Origin: Bremia lactucae | Taxonomy: Eukaryota; Oomycota; Peronosporomycetes; Peronosporales; Peronosporaceae | Length of the DNA stretch: 64,000 bases | Assembly: GCF_004359215.1 (NCBI RefSeq) | Contig: NC_090610.1 | Coordinates: 7,819,371-7,883,370 of the forward strand | Direction: 5' to 3' | Part shown: one piece after another, positions 21,673 to 30,710 of the stretch | Layout of the letters: every line of letters begins with the position of its first letter | How positions within the stretch are numbered: position 1 is the stretch's first letter | Program-made: the position numbers and the translations under genes | The notes under the pieces: generated by a model | Told to the model about the DNA's origin: nothing | Seen by the model: the letters and a program-made list of their open reading frames with translations, nothing else | Databases searched by the model: none

Positions 21673-22838
21673 AAAATCACCATCGTACTGTTAGTTTTTA
21701 ATGTGTATAAGATACTAATCACGCTTTTCTTTACCGTATCTGATGCGCCTGTTGCTAGGCGCACTGTCAGCCTCCTCAGAGGAATATCGCGCTCAATAAA
21801 TTTGAGTCTGCGATCTTCTACGGATTGGCGTCGAATGAAAACATTCGACGCAACATGATCGTCCTGGGACTTAATGGCAATTTATTTGCTACTATCTTTT
21901 TTTTTCAAGTGATGGGGTTAGCTTTATCACCTGAGGCATTTACTTATAATGTGTGTGAGGAGCAACGTTCGTCATAATTCCACTTAATTTTTTGACGTTG
22001 CTGGGATGCTAACGCGCTCCGCACCTACGGACTCCGACCGTTTTTGACGATCCACCACGCCATTGCGATTTCTCAGCGTTTGATCCGCGTCCTCCGCTGT
22101 TTTTAGCGGGAGGTCGATTGTTTTGCTCAGTGTTTCTTAGCACTGGGCGTGGTTTACCACACTCATAGGCGTAGTGCCCTGTGTTTTGACAACGATTACA
22201 TATTTGCAATCGTTTGTATATTGAAGAGCGTGGTTTCTCACTCTTCATATACAAGAGGTCCTAGATCTGGCACGTCCAGCCAAGTTGGACATGCCAGATC
22301 TAGGACCTACGGACCTCTTCACTTTCGTCGCATCGTTATCGATGCGGCGAGCTTCAATGGCATCATTTTAATCGACGAACCAATTTAAAAGTTAGCCGCT
22401 TTCGACTGCCTTAAATTAAAGAAAAAACACGATCTGCAAGCTTTCGGATCGACGTGGTAGCGTCGGCCCGCTACCACCATTTAAATGCTGCTCTTTCAAC
22501 CGTTTAACTGTTGAGAACTCTATTCTCTCAACACCTCTGCGTGTCGAGAGCCTTGTTGGTCAAGCAAGGCTACTTTTTCTTGGTCACCGTCAAGTTTATG
22601 TTTATATGAACTCGACTATAGCCGCATGGTGCTCGTCGCTTCGTGGAACGAACAACATGACGCGAACGGCTGGTCCGCGTGCGCCCGAACTTATGCGTTC
22701 GACCGATATGCATTCAAGGTCACTCAAATGAGTAAACCTTTCACGCGTTGTGTGATAGCCTTCTTGAGGGGCTTGAAAGCTTCCTCCTTGCTCATCCAAC
22801 ATGTACATGAAACGAGCTGAGGCCGTCAAGAGGACTAC
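21673..22838 (-). pseudogene. gag: Gy3a gag and protease N-terminal half
   Basis: The minus strand begins at about 22829 with a gag N-terminus (22602-22829), then a zinc knuckle CNRCQNTGHYAYEC within 22009-22254, then protease sequence in which the active site reads DHVASNVFIRR, so the DSG is lost. The middle of gag is shortened relative to Gy3c (46141-46938). A 22-bp inverted repeat lies at 22257-22307. This is the upstream half of the element continuing at 15329. Confidence 0.65.
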
Positions 22839-22850
22839 GAAGTGCTACCA
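22839..22850 (-). other. Primer-binding site of Gy3a
   Basis: TGGTAGCACTTC on the minus strand, two bases (CC) inside the 5' LTR end. Identical in its first ten bases to the sites of Gy3b and Gy3c. Confidence 0.7.
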
Positions 22851-22852
22851 GG

Positions 22853-23337
22853 TGTAACGGGGCACCTTTTGCTAAGAAATACTAAAAGTACTAGTCAACC
22901 TACACTGATTACAGTGGGGGTGAAGCGCCTCGACTACTTCACGTCACGACGTGCGGAGGGAGTTTTTAAGTAGCTAAGAGGCCTTGATACTAAAGGTAAA
23001 TTATAAGGCTTTATAATAGAGTATATCAAGTTCTATCATAAAAATCTTCTATTTATTGGATTGAATATACAATTAAATAACTATGCACTGCGTCGCGCCT
23101 CCTTGCGCACCGCTTCATCGTGTCGTGTAACGATTGGCGGGGTTAATTTAAACTTAAGTCAATTAATCAACACAACCATTGTCTTGTTGCCTCAATATCA
23201 ACAACTTTGGTTATATTGGAACTATTAAGTCAAAATCTGTAATTTTGTAGTTCTTTATTCGATTTCTCATACAAGAAATAATATTATATATTCCTCTTAT
23301 CGGAGACAATATTAATGAGACGGGACACCCCGTCACA
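22853..23337 (-). repeat. 5' LTR of Gy3a (LTR-B)
   Basis: This 485-bp LTR reads on the minus strand from TGTGACGGGG to CCCCGTTACA. It is bounded inside by the primer site and outside by unrelated sequence. Related full or partial copies are at 534-638/7932-8032, 8719-8997, 23460-23942, 29746-29955 and 60165-60383. The 122 bases beyond it (23338-23459) show nothing recognisable. Confidence 0.8.
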
Positions 23338-23459
23338 GTACCCCTTTACAATACGTCAGTGCATTGACAATATTCCAGTTCACGGGCAAAACTCGTGAAA
23401 ATGTTATTTCATTGATAGACGAAGTATATGAAGTGGCAACTGGAACGAGAAACACTTAC

Positions 23460-23942
23460 TGTAACGTGGTGCCCTTTTAAATAAATTTAATTTCCTATTT
23501 GAGGAAAATAAAAATTATTTCCTGCGAGAAGAAATAAATAAACAAGTACAAAACTACAAGCTTTTAATGATTTTGCCTTAATAGTTCCAATATTACCAAA
23601 TTTGTTAATATTGACGCAATGAGACATTAGTCCTATTGATGGTTGATCTAATTTCAAATCTACCGCGCATATCGTTACACGACACGATTGGGCGGTGTTC
23701 AATGAGGCGCTTTGCACAGTTTGTTATTTATATCTTAAAGTCAGACGAACATGGTAAATTAATACTTTTTTACTTTTCCTCAATTCTAAAGCCTTAGAAT
23801 TTTCTTTTAGTAGCTAGACTTCGTAGCTACTTATGCCTTCCTCAGCACGTTGAGTACGGAAGTTGTCGAGGCACCCCACCTTCACTGTAATCAGTGTAGG
23901 TTGTCTAGTACTTTTAGTAGTTTGTAGAAAAAATCGCCCCGT
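23460..23942 (+). repeat. LTR-B, plus orientation, abutting truncated Gy3b
   Basis: It begins TGTAACGTGG and ends near ATCGCCCCGT, in the opposite direction to the Gy3a 5' LTR just to its left. It directly adjoins the Gy3b integrase C-terminus, which is cut within its LPKFIGPF module. It is probably a solo LTR or the end of an element whose rest is lost. Confidence 0.65.
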
Positions 23943-25050
23943 TTGGGAACTGCTACCCACATTAGTGATTACACGCATAGGTAGGTTTACCGTAGAGAGT
24001 AGCACTAGATCAATAATTTTAAATGATTGAACATTTTCTCTTCCATGTTCGTCTGCATTCCGTTTCTGACGGTCCACAGCATTAGCAATGGAATCCTATA
24101 CAAAACGGATCACTGATTCTCGAGCTTGCAGAAATTCATCTGCTGACTCATTTGTTTTTGTCTTTTCCAGTGCGCTTTGTGCGCATTGCCCTGAAATGTT
24201 TTGCATCTTCGACATCGACATCATTCGCGTCGTTGGTAACTTCGACGCGTGATAAGCATGAGCCAAAAATAGTTTTGCTCGTGCGAGTCAACCCCCTCTT
24301 AAACAAGTGGATCTCTCTGATTGGATGGGTATGCGCGGATAACGTAAGCCATTCACGAAGAACGGTGGATGCGTTGTAGACGCATGCACCGAAATGTTGA
24401 TGGCGAATTCGACCATCGGTAAGAGCTCGCTCCAATTCGGATACGATCGGACGTATCCTCGAAGTATCTCTTCGAGGACGCGATTAACGCGTGCCGTCTG
24501 ACCATCTGTCTCTAGATGATCAGAAGTTGACATAGTCAGCCGTGTTCCGAGAGATCGGAACACGGATTGCCAAAACTCCATCGTAAACCGTGGATCTCTA
24601 TTTAAGACTAGTTCACGGGGTAAACTGTGGAGTTTGAATACCGTGTCGATAACGACGCGGGCACAGCACGGAGCCGTAATTGACTCTGGTGTGTTACACC
24701 GGACTTGCCCTTCAATTGATGATTGGTTAGTTTTTGTATTTCTAATCATATACACCTTTTTGGGTGCACAGGACAAGACCACCTCCCATTATACTTTGGA
24801 GGATTTGTCGGCCCCGGGTATCGAACCCGGCACCTCCCGGTCCTGAAGTGAGTGGCGGACCACTACACCACCAGGATCGGTTTCCGTAATTGACTCTGGT
24901 ACTGCAGCAAGATGTATTATCTTGCTGAATCTGTCTACAAAAACAAGGATTCCATTGTTTTGTGATCACGTTCGGGTTATCCGAAGACGTAGTCCATAGA
25001 TACGTGCTGCTAACATTCTGCCGGAAGTGGTAGAGGTTGGAGAGGTACAC
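23943..25050 (-). pseudogene. Gy3b integrase, split by a SINE
   Basis: Minus-strand pieces give the catalytic core: DTVFKLHSLPRELV, NRDPRFTMEFW, TDGQTARVNRVLEEIL and FAINISVHASTTHPPFF within 24288-24680. After the SINE, SITAPGCARV-type sequence and upstream core follow at 24884-25050. The DRDPRF motif has become NRDPRF. The C-terminus (23943-24080) is cut inside the GPF-type module. Confidence 0.75.
24674..24900 (-). mobile_element. tRNA-derived SINE with 17-bp target duplication
   Basis: A 193-bp insert (24691-24883) is flanked by exact 17-bp repeats CCGTAATTGACTCTGGT (24674-24690 and 24884-24900). The homologous integrase region of Gy3c (about 42836-42855) has a single copy of this target with one substitution, which is an empty site. 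On the minus strand the insert starts with a tRNA-like head. It contains A box TGGTGTAGTGG (24860-24870), B box GGTTCGATACC (24817-24827) and a T-arm stem CCGGG/CCCGG. The acceptor and anticodon stems pair poorly, so it is not a functional tRNA gene. The ~110-bp body is unrelated to the tRNA. Mobilisation by a LINE in trans is inferred. Confidence 0.85.
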
Positions 25051-25068
25051 GGGATGAAGGGCTAGGCT

Positions 25069-25850
25069 TCACCCGTTGACATACCTCGCAAGCACGAATG
25101 TACTTGCGCACAAACTGATACTGGCGGTCCAGTAAAAATCGCGACTTACTGTGAGATAAGTCTTCTCACGTCCACGATGCCCACTTGTTGGTGCATCGTA
25201 ACACTCATACATGATGCAAGCGCAAACCTTGTGAGTTGGGACGACGACACGTAGAGTGTCGCCGCCAACGGCTGTGTAAAACAATAAGCCGTTCCGTGTC
25301 ACGTATCGTTCGGACGACGATCGATACAAAGCCAGCAAATCTTTAAAAGATTTGTCAGATGGATTCATCAGATGATCCATTAAACGCAGATGGTCCTTAT
25401 CTTCTGCGTAGGCTTTCTTTATGTCAACAAATAAGGTTGATGACGGAACACTTGAAATAAGTGTTGCAACAGTGGGATTGTTATCACTGTTGGAATGCGC
25501 AGCCGGCTTGAAATCGGGTCGGCGTGATAACGCATCAGCGACGACATTAAGTCGTCCTGGTTGGTATTCAACGGAGAAGTTATACTCCGCGAAGAAGGAT
25601 AGCCACCTCGCCATTCTTTGCGAGAGGTGTGGGCTATTTACGGCCGTGACGCATGGTCCGTATATACGATGAGCGGTCTATCTCTCGGAGATAGAACCTT
25701 AACTTAGCCAGTGCATATTTCATGGCATGCAGTTCTTTGTCATGCACTGGGTAATTGCGTTCAGCTAATTGCAGCTGACGCGATTAATAATAGACGACGA
25801 GCTCCGCGCCGTCTGTATCTTATTGCATTAGCGCACAGCCAATTGCGAAA
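25069..25850 (-). pseudogene. Gy3b RNase H C-terminus and integrase zinc-binding region
   Basis: The open frame 25069-25614 starts inside RNase H (ARWLSFFAEYNFSVEYQPGR, then ADALSRRPDF) and runs through the spacer into the integrase N-terminal region (APTSGHRGREKT). In Gy3c the corresponding residue before DAP is His (RHDAP), while here it is Tyr (YDAP), which weakens the HHCC zinc site. RNase H sequence upstream (25615-25850) has frame breaks. Confidence 0.7.
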
Positions 25851-26144
25851 TCGCTAAGATGGGCGATTGCATCAAGCTTTGCTTGATACTTTCAAAGGAA
25901 TGCTGACAATCAGCGTTCCATAGCCATTTCTCGTCTTTTTTAAGAGACGAGAGAGATGAACTGTCATCTCGGCATAATTGCGGTAGAACTTGTGCAAGTA
26001 CGCCGCTAAACCAAGGAACTTTCTAAGTCCCTTGACATCGACTGGACTGGCCAGTCGGTAATTGCCTTGATCTTTTCGGGATCAGGGCGCACACCGTGTT
26101 TCCCGACGATGCACCCAAGAAGTGGTATTTCGCTTGCAGCGAAT

Positions 26145-26892
26145 CTACACATCTTGAGATTTGCGTTCTACTTGTGCTTTCGCATAAGTGTAAGAACCTG
26201 ACCCAACGTTAGTTTTATGAATTTCCACGTTGGTCTTTCCGTCCTTGGCTCGGCTATGGACGAATACATCGTTTAAATAACTCGGTGTGAATTCTCGCAC
26301 CGGTCTCAACAGATTTGTTACGCATCTGTTGAATGTTGCAGGGACGTTACTAAGCCCCTGTGGCATTACTAGCCATTCCCAGAGCATCCCACTGGGAGTG
26401 CTCACTGGTGTGTACGGGATGTCCCATTCACGCATACGGATCTGATAAAATCCATCCATCAGATCCATAGACGAAAAGATGGTACTCTTAGACACACCAT
26501 CTAGGATTACGTATTTTCTAGGTATCGACGTTTGAGCCGGTACCGTTGCAGCATTCAGCTAATTGGATGCGTGCACTATTCGCCACCCTCCTGTGGCCTT
26601 TCGCACAGAAGGTCGGAGAGCTATGTGGGAAAGTTGATTCCCTCACATGGCCCGCTTTTACCCGATCGGCAAAGAATTTATCGATCGCAAGTACTTGTTC
26701 ACGAGGCAGTGGCCACTGCTTCATGACACAGTACTTCGAGGCCGGTTTGAGCTCGATCTCATGTCGAGCGCCTTTATCCTTAGGCAACTCGCATGGATCT
26801 GTTTTAGGGAATACATCTCTGAATTGAATTAAATCCTTTGTATTAAGGATTTGTTTTAAGTGACGCCCAGCATTGAAAACTACATCTCTCAA
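26145..26892 (-). pseudogene. Gy3b reverse transcriptase, catalytic Asp replaced
   Basis: RT N-terminal part at 26518-26892 (KYCVMKQWPLPREQVLAIDK) and central part at 26145-26495. The central part has MDLMDGFYQ with the first catalytic Asp, MPQGLSNVPATF, and YLND at residues 73-76 in place of YxDD. The first Asp of the YxDD pair is Asn (GAC to AAC). A frameshift lies between the two parts. This RT is expected to be inactive. Confidence 0.8.
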
Positions 26893-27743
26893 TCCAAGTC
26901 TTCACATCGAGGACACTTTCGTCCATCGATGTGCTGCTGAGAACCCGTTCGTACTCTGCAAAAATTACAGCTGACCGAATATCAATTACGTATTCGTTCT
27001 CTGCGACGAGTACGCAGATCTGCTTGATTCTACTCTATGCAAATCTCTTGAAATCCGCTTAGGTTCTAGGGTTGGTAATTGAGTTATCTCCGAAGTTAAC
27101 TTCGGAGGCACATAAACATCAATAGTATAAACGCCTACTCTTGAATCGTCATTAACAAAGACATTCAATGTCTCGGTTTCCTCCTGGGATTTTTCCACAG
27201 GCTGCCGAGGGTCATTCCTTCGGGATGCTGAAGTCTAGTAACTTCAGCATTAATTAGTTAAGGATGTTTCTCCTCAAGTACGTGGGGTCTTATTCCTCAA
27301 GGTCTTCCGAATGTGATTGCGCTATCACAGTCGGGTCCTCTACGGTAGACTCTCAACTCGACCTCGGATCATCGTGTTGTCCCTTTGGGACAACCGGTAT
27401 ACTCCTTGAATGTCGCCCGCTAGGCGTACATTCATGTCTCAACCCACTCGACTTATTCGAGTTAAATTTATCCCAACAATACCGATTATTTGAATTTGAT
27501 AATCCTTGGTGGACCTTCGGCGCCCCCTGTGCATTCGCACAGCCGCCGGCAGCTGACTCCACAGGGTAGTTAGTAATCACGCTGTGATCTTGTGCAGTCG
27601 TACTAAGGACCGTACCACACGCGAGGCCATAGCACTCACTCGTAGTACATCCACACGCTTGTGGACGCTCCAAGACGTCCATCAGAAGGCCATCTGATGA
27701 ACAAGTGGCAGGCATCTTTACGGATACGCTTTAGGACAACCAA
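26893..27743 (-). pseudogene. Gy3b protease-RT spacer
   Basis: Open pieces at 26986-27198 (NVFVNDDSRVGVYTIDVYVPPKL, split here by position 10-30) and 27353-27715. It corresponds to the Gy3a spacer and is identical to the Gy3c spacer at 44635-45364. It contains Cys- and Ser-rich stretches with no recognised domain. Confidence 0.6.
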
Positions 27744-28058
27744 TCAGTGGAACTGCCAGCTGATCCTTGGCTCATATTTTCTGATCCAAGGTAAACCCAG
27801 GATGACATCAAATTTGTCATCCAAATCCAGTACGATGAAATCATCATCGTACTGTAAATCTTTTAACGTGTAGTGAAATTTCACTTCGCGTTTAATTACT
27901 ATTATCGATGCGCCTGTCGCTAGACGCACCGTCATCCTCGTTAGAGGGATGTCGCGCTCAACATATTTGAGCCCACGACCCTCTAGCGACTGGCGACGAA
28001 TGAAGTTATTCGACGCTCCACAGTCCAATAGGGCTCCAAGTGACATATCATTTGTCAC
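27744..28058 (-). pseudogene. Gy3b aspartic protease with DCG active site
   Basis: A 105-codon open frame covers a retropepsin-like fold: LLDCGASNNFIRR at residues 10-22, TVRLATGA, and FDVILGLPWIRKY near the C-terminus. The catalytic D-[S/T]-G reads D-C-G. The order gag, protease, RT is as in other gypsy elements. Part of the frame lies inside the near-identical tract. Confidence 0.75.
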
Positions 28059-29290
28059 TTTTGACTTTTAAGGTGATGAGGGATACCTCATCGCCAGGTG
28101 CAGAGACACATAATGATTATGTGTCTGGAGCAACTTTAGTCAAGAGATTTGCAAATTCTCTTGATGTTGCTGGATCAGTAGGGCGTTGCGCCCCTATTGA
28201 GCCCGACCGTTTTTTTAAGGTCCGCCTCGCTGCTGTGATTTCGCAACAACGTCGGACCCGTGACCGTTGCCCTTTTTGCATTAGGTCCATATTTATGGTC
28301 AGTACCTCTCGGTACTGGGCGTGAAGCACTACGATTATTAGCATAGTGTCCTAACTTTTGACAGCGATTGCATTTTTCTGCAATCGCTTGTTGTTTGAAA
28401 AGCGAGGTCTCTCGCTTTCGATGTAAGAGAGGTCCATGTGCTCTGGACTTCCTAAATCGTGTCGTCATGGAGGACGATACGATGACGAACTAGCTTAAGC
28501 CTGTCTCAAGCTTAAAATCCTTCTATTCCGCAACGGATGTTGCTTCTTGAAGCGTATCCAGTCCCAAGCGGAACAGGTGGGTCTTTACGGGACCATCCGT
28601 AAGACCTTGCATGAACACCGTAATCAACGTGTGTTCTTGGACTATGTTATTTGTTATACAACTCGCTAAGAGTCGTATGTGCTGAAAATATGCGTGAACA
28701 TCACGCTTGCCTTGCTTAAGTTTCAGAAGCTCTGAACGAGCTCTGAACTCAGCCCTTGGCGGTTCAAACGTCTGTTTGAGCCGGGCTTTAAAAGCCTATA
28801 GCGACCCAAAGACGTATGGGTCGCGCAACGTAAGGCTCAATGCCCAAGTTTTGGAGCGACCTGCCTAATCTGATTGAGCGAATGCGACTTGCATTTGCTC
28901 GTCGACGATGTGACGTGCCCTTAATGCATCGTCCAACTCGACAAACCATCTCAAGAGAGAGTCTTCTTCGACTCCCCTATACTTAGAGATGTCAATCTTT
29001 CAGGTTTCCGGACGACGCGTGTGCGTCATCCCAGGTACAGGGTTCTGTACTTGTTGTAACCTCAACAATTCTGCCTGTTGAGAGCCTTGCGGATTAAGCA
29101 AGGCTACCTTCTCCTTCGCCTCGTCATGTTCATGTGTATGAACTTGGCGATGATAAATAGAGGGCATCTTTGTCAAAATCGGACAGCATGGCCAAGATGG
29201 CATCGTTCCCTACGGTCGAACTCATTCGTTTGACCGCACTCCTTTCTATGTCACTTAGAAAGGAGTAGCTATCACGCGAAACGGACGAAC
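28059..29290 (-). pseudogene. gag: Gy3b gag, frameshifted
   Basis: Pieces at 29130-29384 (overlapping the LTR edge), 29000-29203, and 28175-28468 with a zinc-knuckle remnant CNRCQKLGHYANN in which the last Cys is not kept. It aligns throughout with the better preserved Gy3c gag (45645-46938) with roughly ten percent difference by eye. Confidence 0.7.
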
Positions 29291-29292
29291 TA

Positions 29293-29305
29293 CAAAGTGC
29301 TACCA
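29293..29305 (-). other. Primer-binding site of Gy3b
   Basis: TGGTAGCACTTTG on the minus strand, two bases inside the 5' LTR. Same motif as the other gypsy copies. Confidence 0.7.
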
Positions 29306-29307
29306 GG

Positions 29308-29745
29308 TGTAACGGAGCACTACTGACTTGTACTGTTTCAATAAAAGTCCACTTCGCACTGCCTCGGTGCGAGTGGTGCCTCACGTCAGTTCACGCACCT
29401 AGTACGTGCAAAGGAAGACTCTCTTTATAGCACTTGCTTAAAAGAGGTTGATAAAACCGTATTTAATATAATTAAGTTCTTCTGCTTCTGTCTATTAAGT
29501 ACTAAATTAATTTTAAACTAATACAAAACATGTAATGAAGTCTTATCTGTCTTTTTCTTTTGCGTGCGTCCAGCGCTGACTGGACCGCGGAGAAAGTAGA
29601 TATAATGGTGTATATCTACCAATAGATAAGCTTTTAGGAAATTACCACGTAAAGATATATTCTCCAAATATTCTCTACCTTTTAGATAATATACAATTAA
29701 CAACCTTAAAGTGTTAATTTTCTTGTAACGATACACCCCGTTACA
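29308..29745 (-). repeat. 5' LTR of Gy3b (LTR-A)
   Basis: This 438-bp LTR reads on the minus strand from TGTAACGGGG to TCCGTTACA. The adjoining primer site and gag fix its orientation and hence that of the other LTR-A copies (30-447, 46989-47591, 48598-48890, 59759-60033). Confidence 0.8.
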
Positions 29746-29955
29746 CGTGTAGATCGGTTGATTCAAACTAAAATCAACCAATTAAAAGAATCACTGTCTT
29801 ATCGCGTCAATATTACCAAAATTGGTAATATTGGAACTGTTAAGTCGAATTTGATAAAAGACCAAAAAATCTATTGATTTTCTCTTAAAGGAAATCGTAT
29901 TTATTATTCCTCTTACCGAAAATAATATTTATGAAACGGAAACACCATTACAATG
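29746..29955 (-). repeat. LTR-B fragment
   Basis: The segment with ATTACCAAAATTGGTAATATTGG and the following TAAAGGAAAT...ATTCCTCTTAC aligns with the Gy3a 5' LTR near 23190-23330. No element body is attached. The next 230 bases (29956-30184) are A/T-rich with nothing recognisable apart from lying downstream of the effector candidate. Confidence 0.5.
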
Positions 29956-30184
29956 TACTTACAGGGCTTTTTAAATATGACCTGAATGCCTTTAAGAAAT
30001 TACCCCGTATTCACCTAACATATGCTCCAGCGCAATTAACAAATTGACGAAATTGACAACCAGAAATAATTCGGAGTGTACTACTTCAATAGCTTTTAAA
30101 TGTCAAGTAAAATTTGACGCTTACAGATTTAATTAATACATCAACATTAAATTACGTAGCATCATTGTTGTTTGTATTATCCTT

Positions 30185-30610
30185 TTAGTTGTCATCTGTA
30201 TTGAGCTTTTCCATGCCATTTTCAAGATCTATTCTCTTTCTTGCATCGGCTCTTTTTCTTCTTTTTGCTGCCATTGTTTTTTCAACTGGGTCTATCTCTC
30301 TTTTTACAGTCTCTGATTTGCTTGTAGCTCCTTTTGCGGTTGAAGCTGTATCAGTAATCTCTTTCGCGGCTTCTTGGAACAACTTCTCGTCTTCTTTGGA
30401 GAATTTGAATAGTTTGGAGCTGGAAAACATTCTCTCCTCAGATTTCGCAGATTTGCGCAGTTCTCCAGCTTTCAGGTATCTAGCAACTGGCGCGACTGGG
30501 ATTGTGTCACGCATTTCCTGCTCTATATTAGCGGCTACGAGGAAAGCACTCGAATCTCCGAGGGAAATCGCAGACACAAAAATACTGCTAATCAGGAGCA
30601 TACGCACCAT
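30185..30610 (-). CDS. Candidate secreted effector, RYLK-EER type
   Basis: A 141-residue protein. Residues 1-23 are a hydrophobic, signal-peptide-like leader (MLLISSIFVSAISL core, then a small-residue region). RYLK at 44-47 and SEER at 57-60 have the spacing of the RXLR-EER translocation module of oomycete effectors, with Lys in place of the final Arg (AAA versus AGA, one base). The C-terminal part is charged and helical, with KRRKR near 114-118 as a possible nuclear signal. No WY fold is evident. The start at 30610 is preferred over an in-frame ATG at 30709 because an oomycete initiator (TCATTTT, 30658-30664) lies between them and the leader begins at 30610. It sits in a small repeat-poor island among transposons, as effectors often do. 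Known: RXLR variants with Lys occur in downy mildews. Inferred: secretion and host targeting. Confidence 0.65.
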   Translation of the reverse strand: MVRMLLISSIFVSAISLGDSSAFLVAANIEQEMRDTIPVAPVARYLKAGELRKSAKSEERMFSSSKLFKFSKEDEKLFQEAAKEITDTASTAKGATSKSETVKREIDPVEKTMAAKRRKRADARKRIDLENGMEKLNTDDN

Positions 30611-30657
30611 GTCGCTCGTTGAAATAAGAAAGAAAGAGATCTTACTGAGACGGAAGC

Positions 30658-30664
30658 AAAATGA
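30658..30664 (-). promoter_or_regulatory. Oomycete initiator-like element upstream of effector
   Basis: TCATTTT on the minus strand matches the oomycete initiator core YCATTYY and lies about 48 bases before the chosen ATG, giving a short 5' leader typical of these genomes. Confidence 0.45.
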
Positions 30665-30710
30665 TAATGACTCGCTCCAATTAAAACTGTAGCGGTCTCT
30701 TGAAAACAAA

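Larger units (their letters stand above)
25856..27914 (-). repeat. Near-identical 2.06-kb tract shared with Gy3c
   Basis: From 25856 to 27914 the sequence equals 43505-45563 at a constant offset of 17649 bases. I noticed differences at only two places (near 26780 and 26840). Outside the tract the two elements show many substitutions and indels. The left edge in Gy3c coincides with a ~320-bp deletion junction. Confidence 0.85.
23943..29745 (-). mobile_element. Ty3/Gypsy family III element Gy3b, 3' end truncated
   Basis: On the minus strand: 5' LTR (29308-29745), primer site, gag, protease, spacer, RT, RNase H, integrase. The 3' LTR and the antisense gene expected beyond integrase are missing; the element stops at 23943. 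A SINE sits in the integrase at 24691-24883. The stretch 25856-27914 is almost identical to 43505-45563 in Gy3c, although the flanking parts of the two elements have clearly diverged. Confidence 0.8.

Noticed and set aside
24805..24883. tRNA gene on the minus strand
   Set aside because: A and B boxes and the T arm are good, but the acceptor and anticodon stems pair poorly, and the sequence is the head of an insert with a 17-bp target duplication. It is a SINE head, not a tRNA gene.
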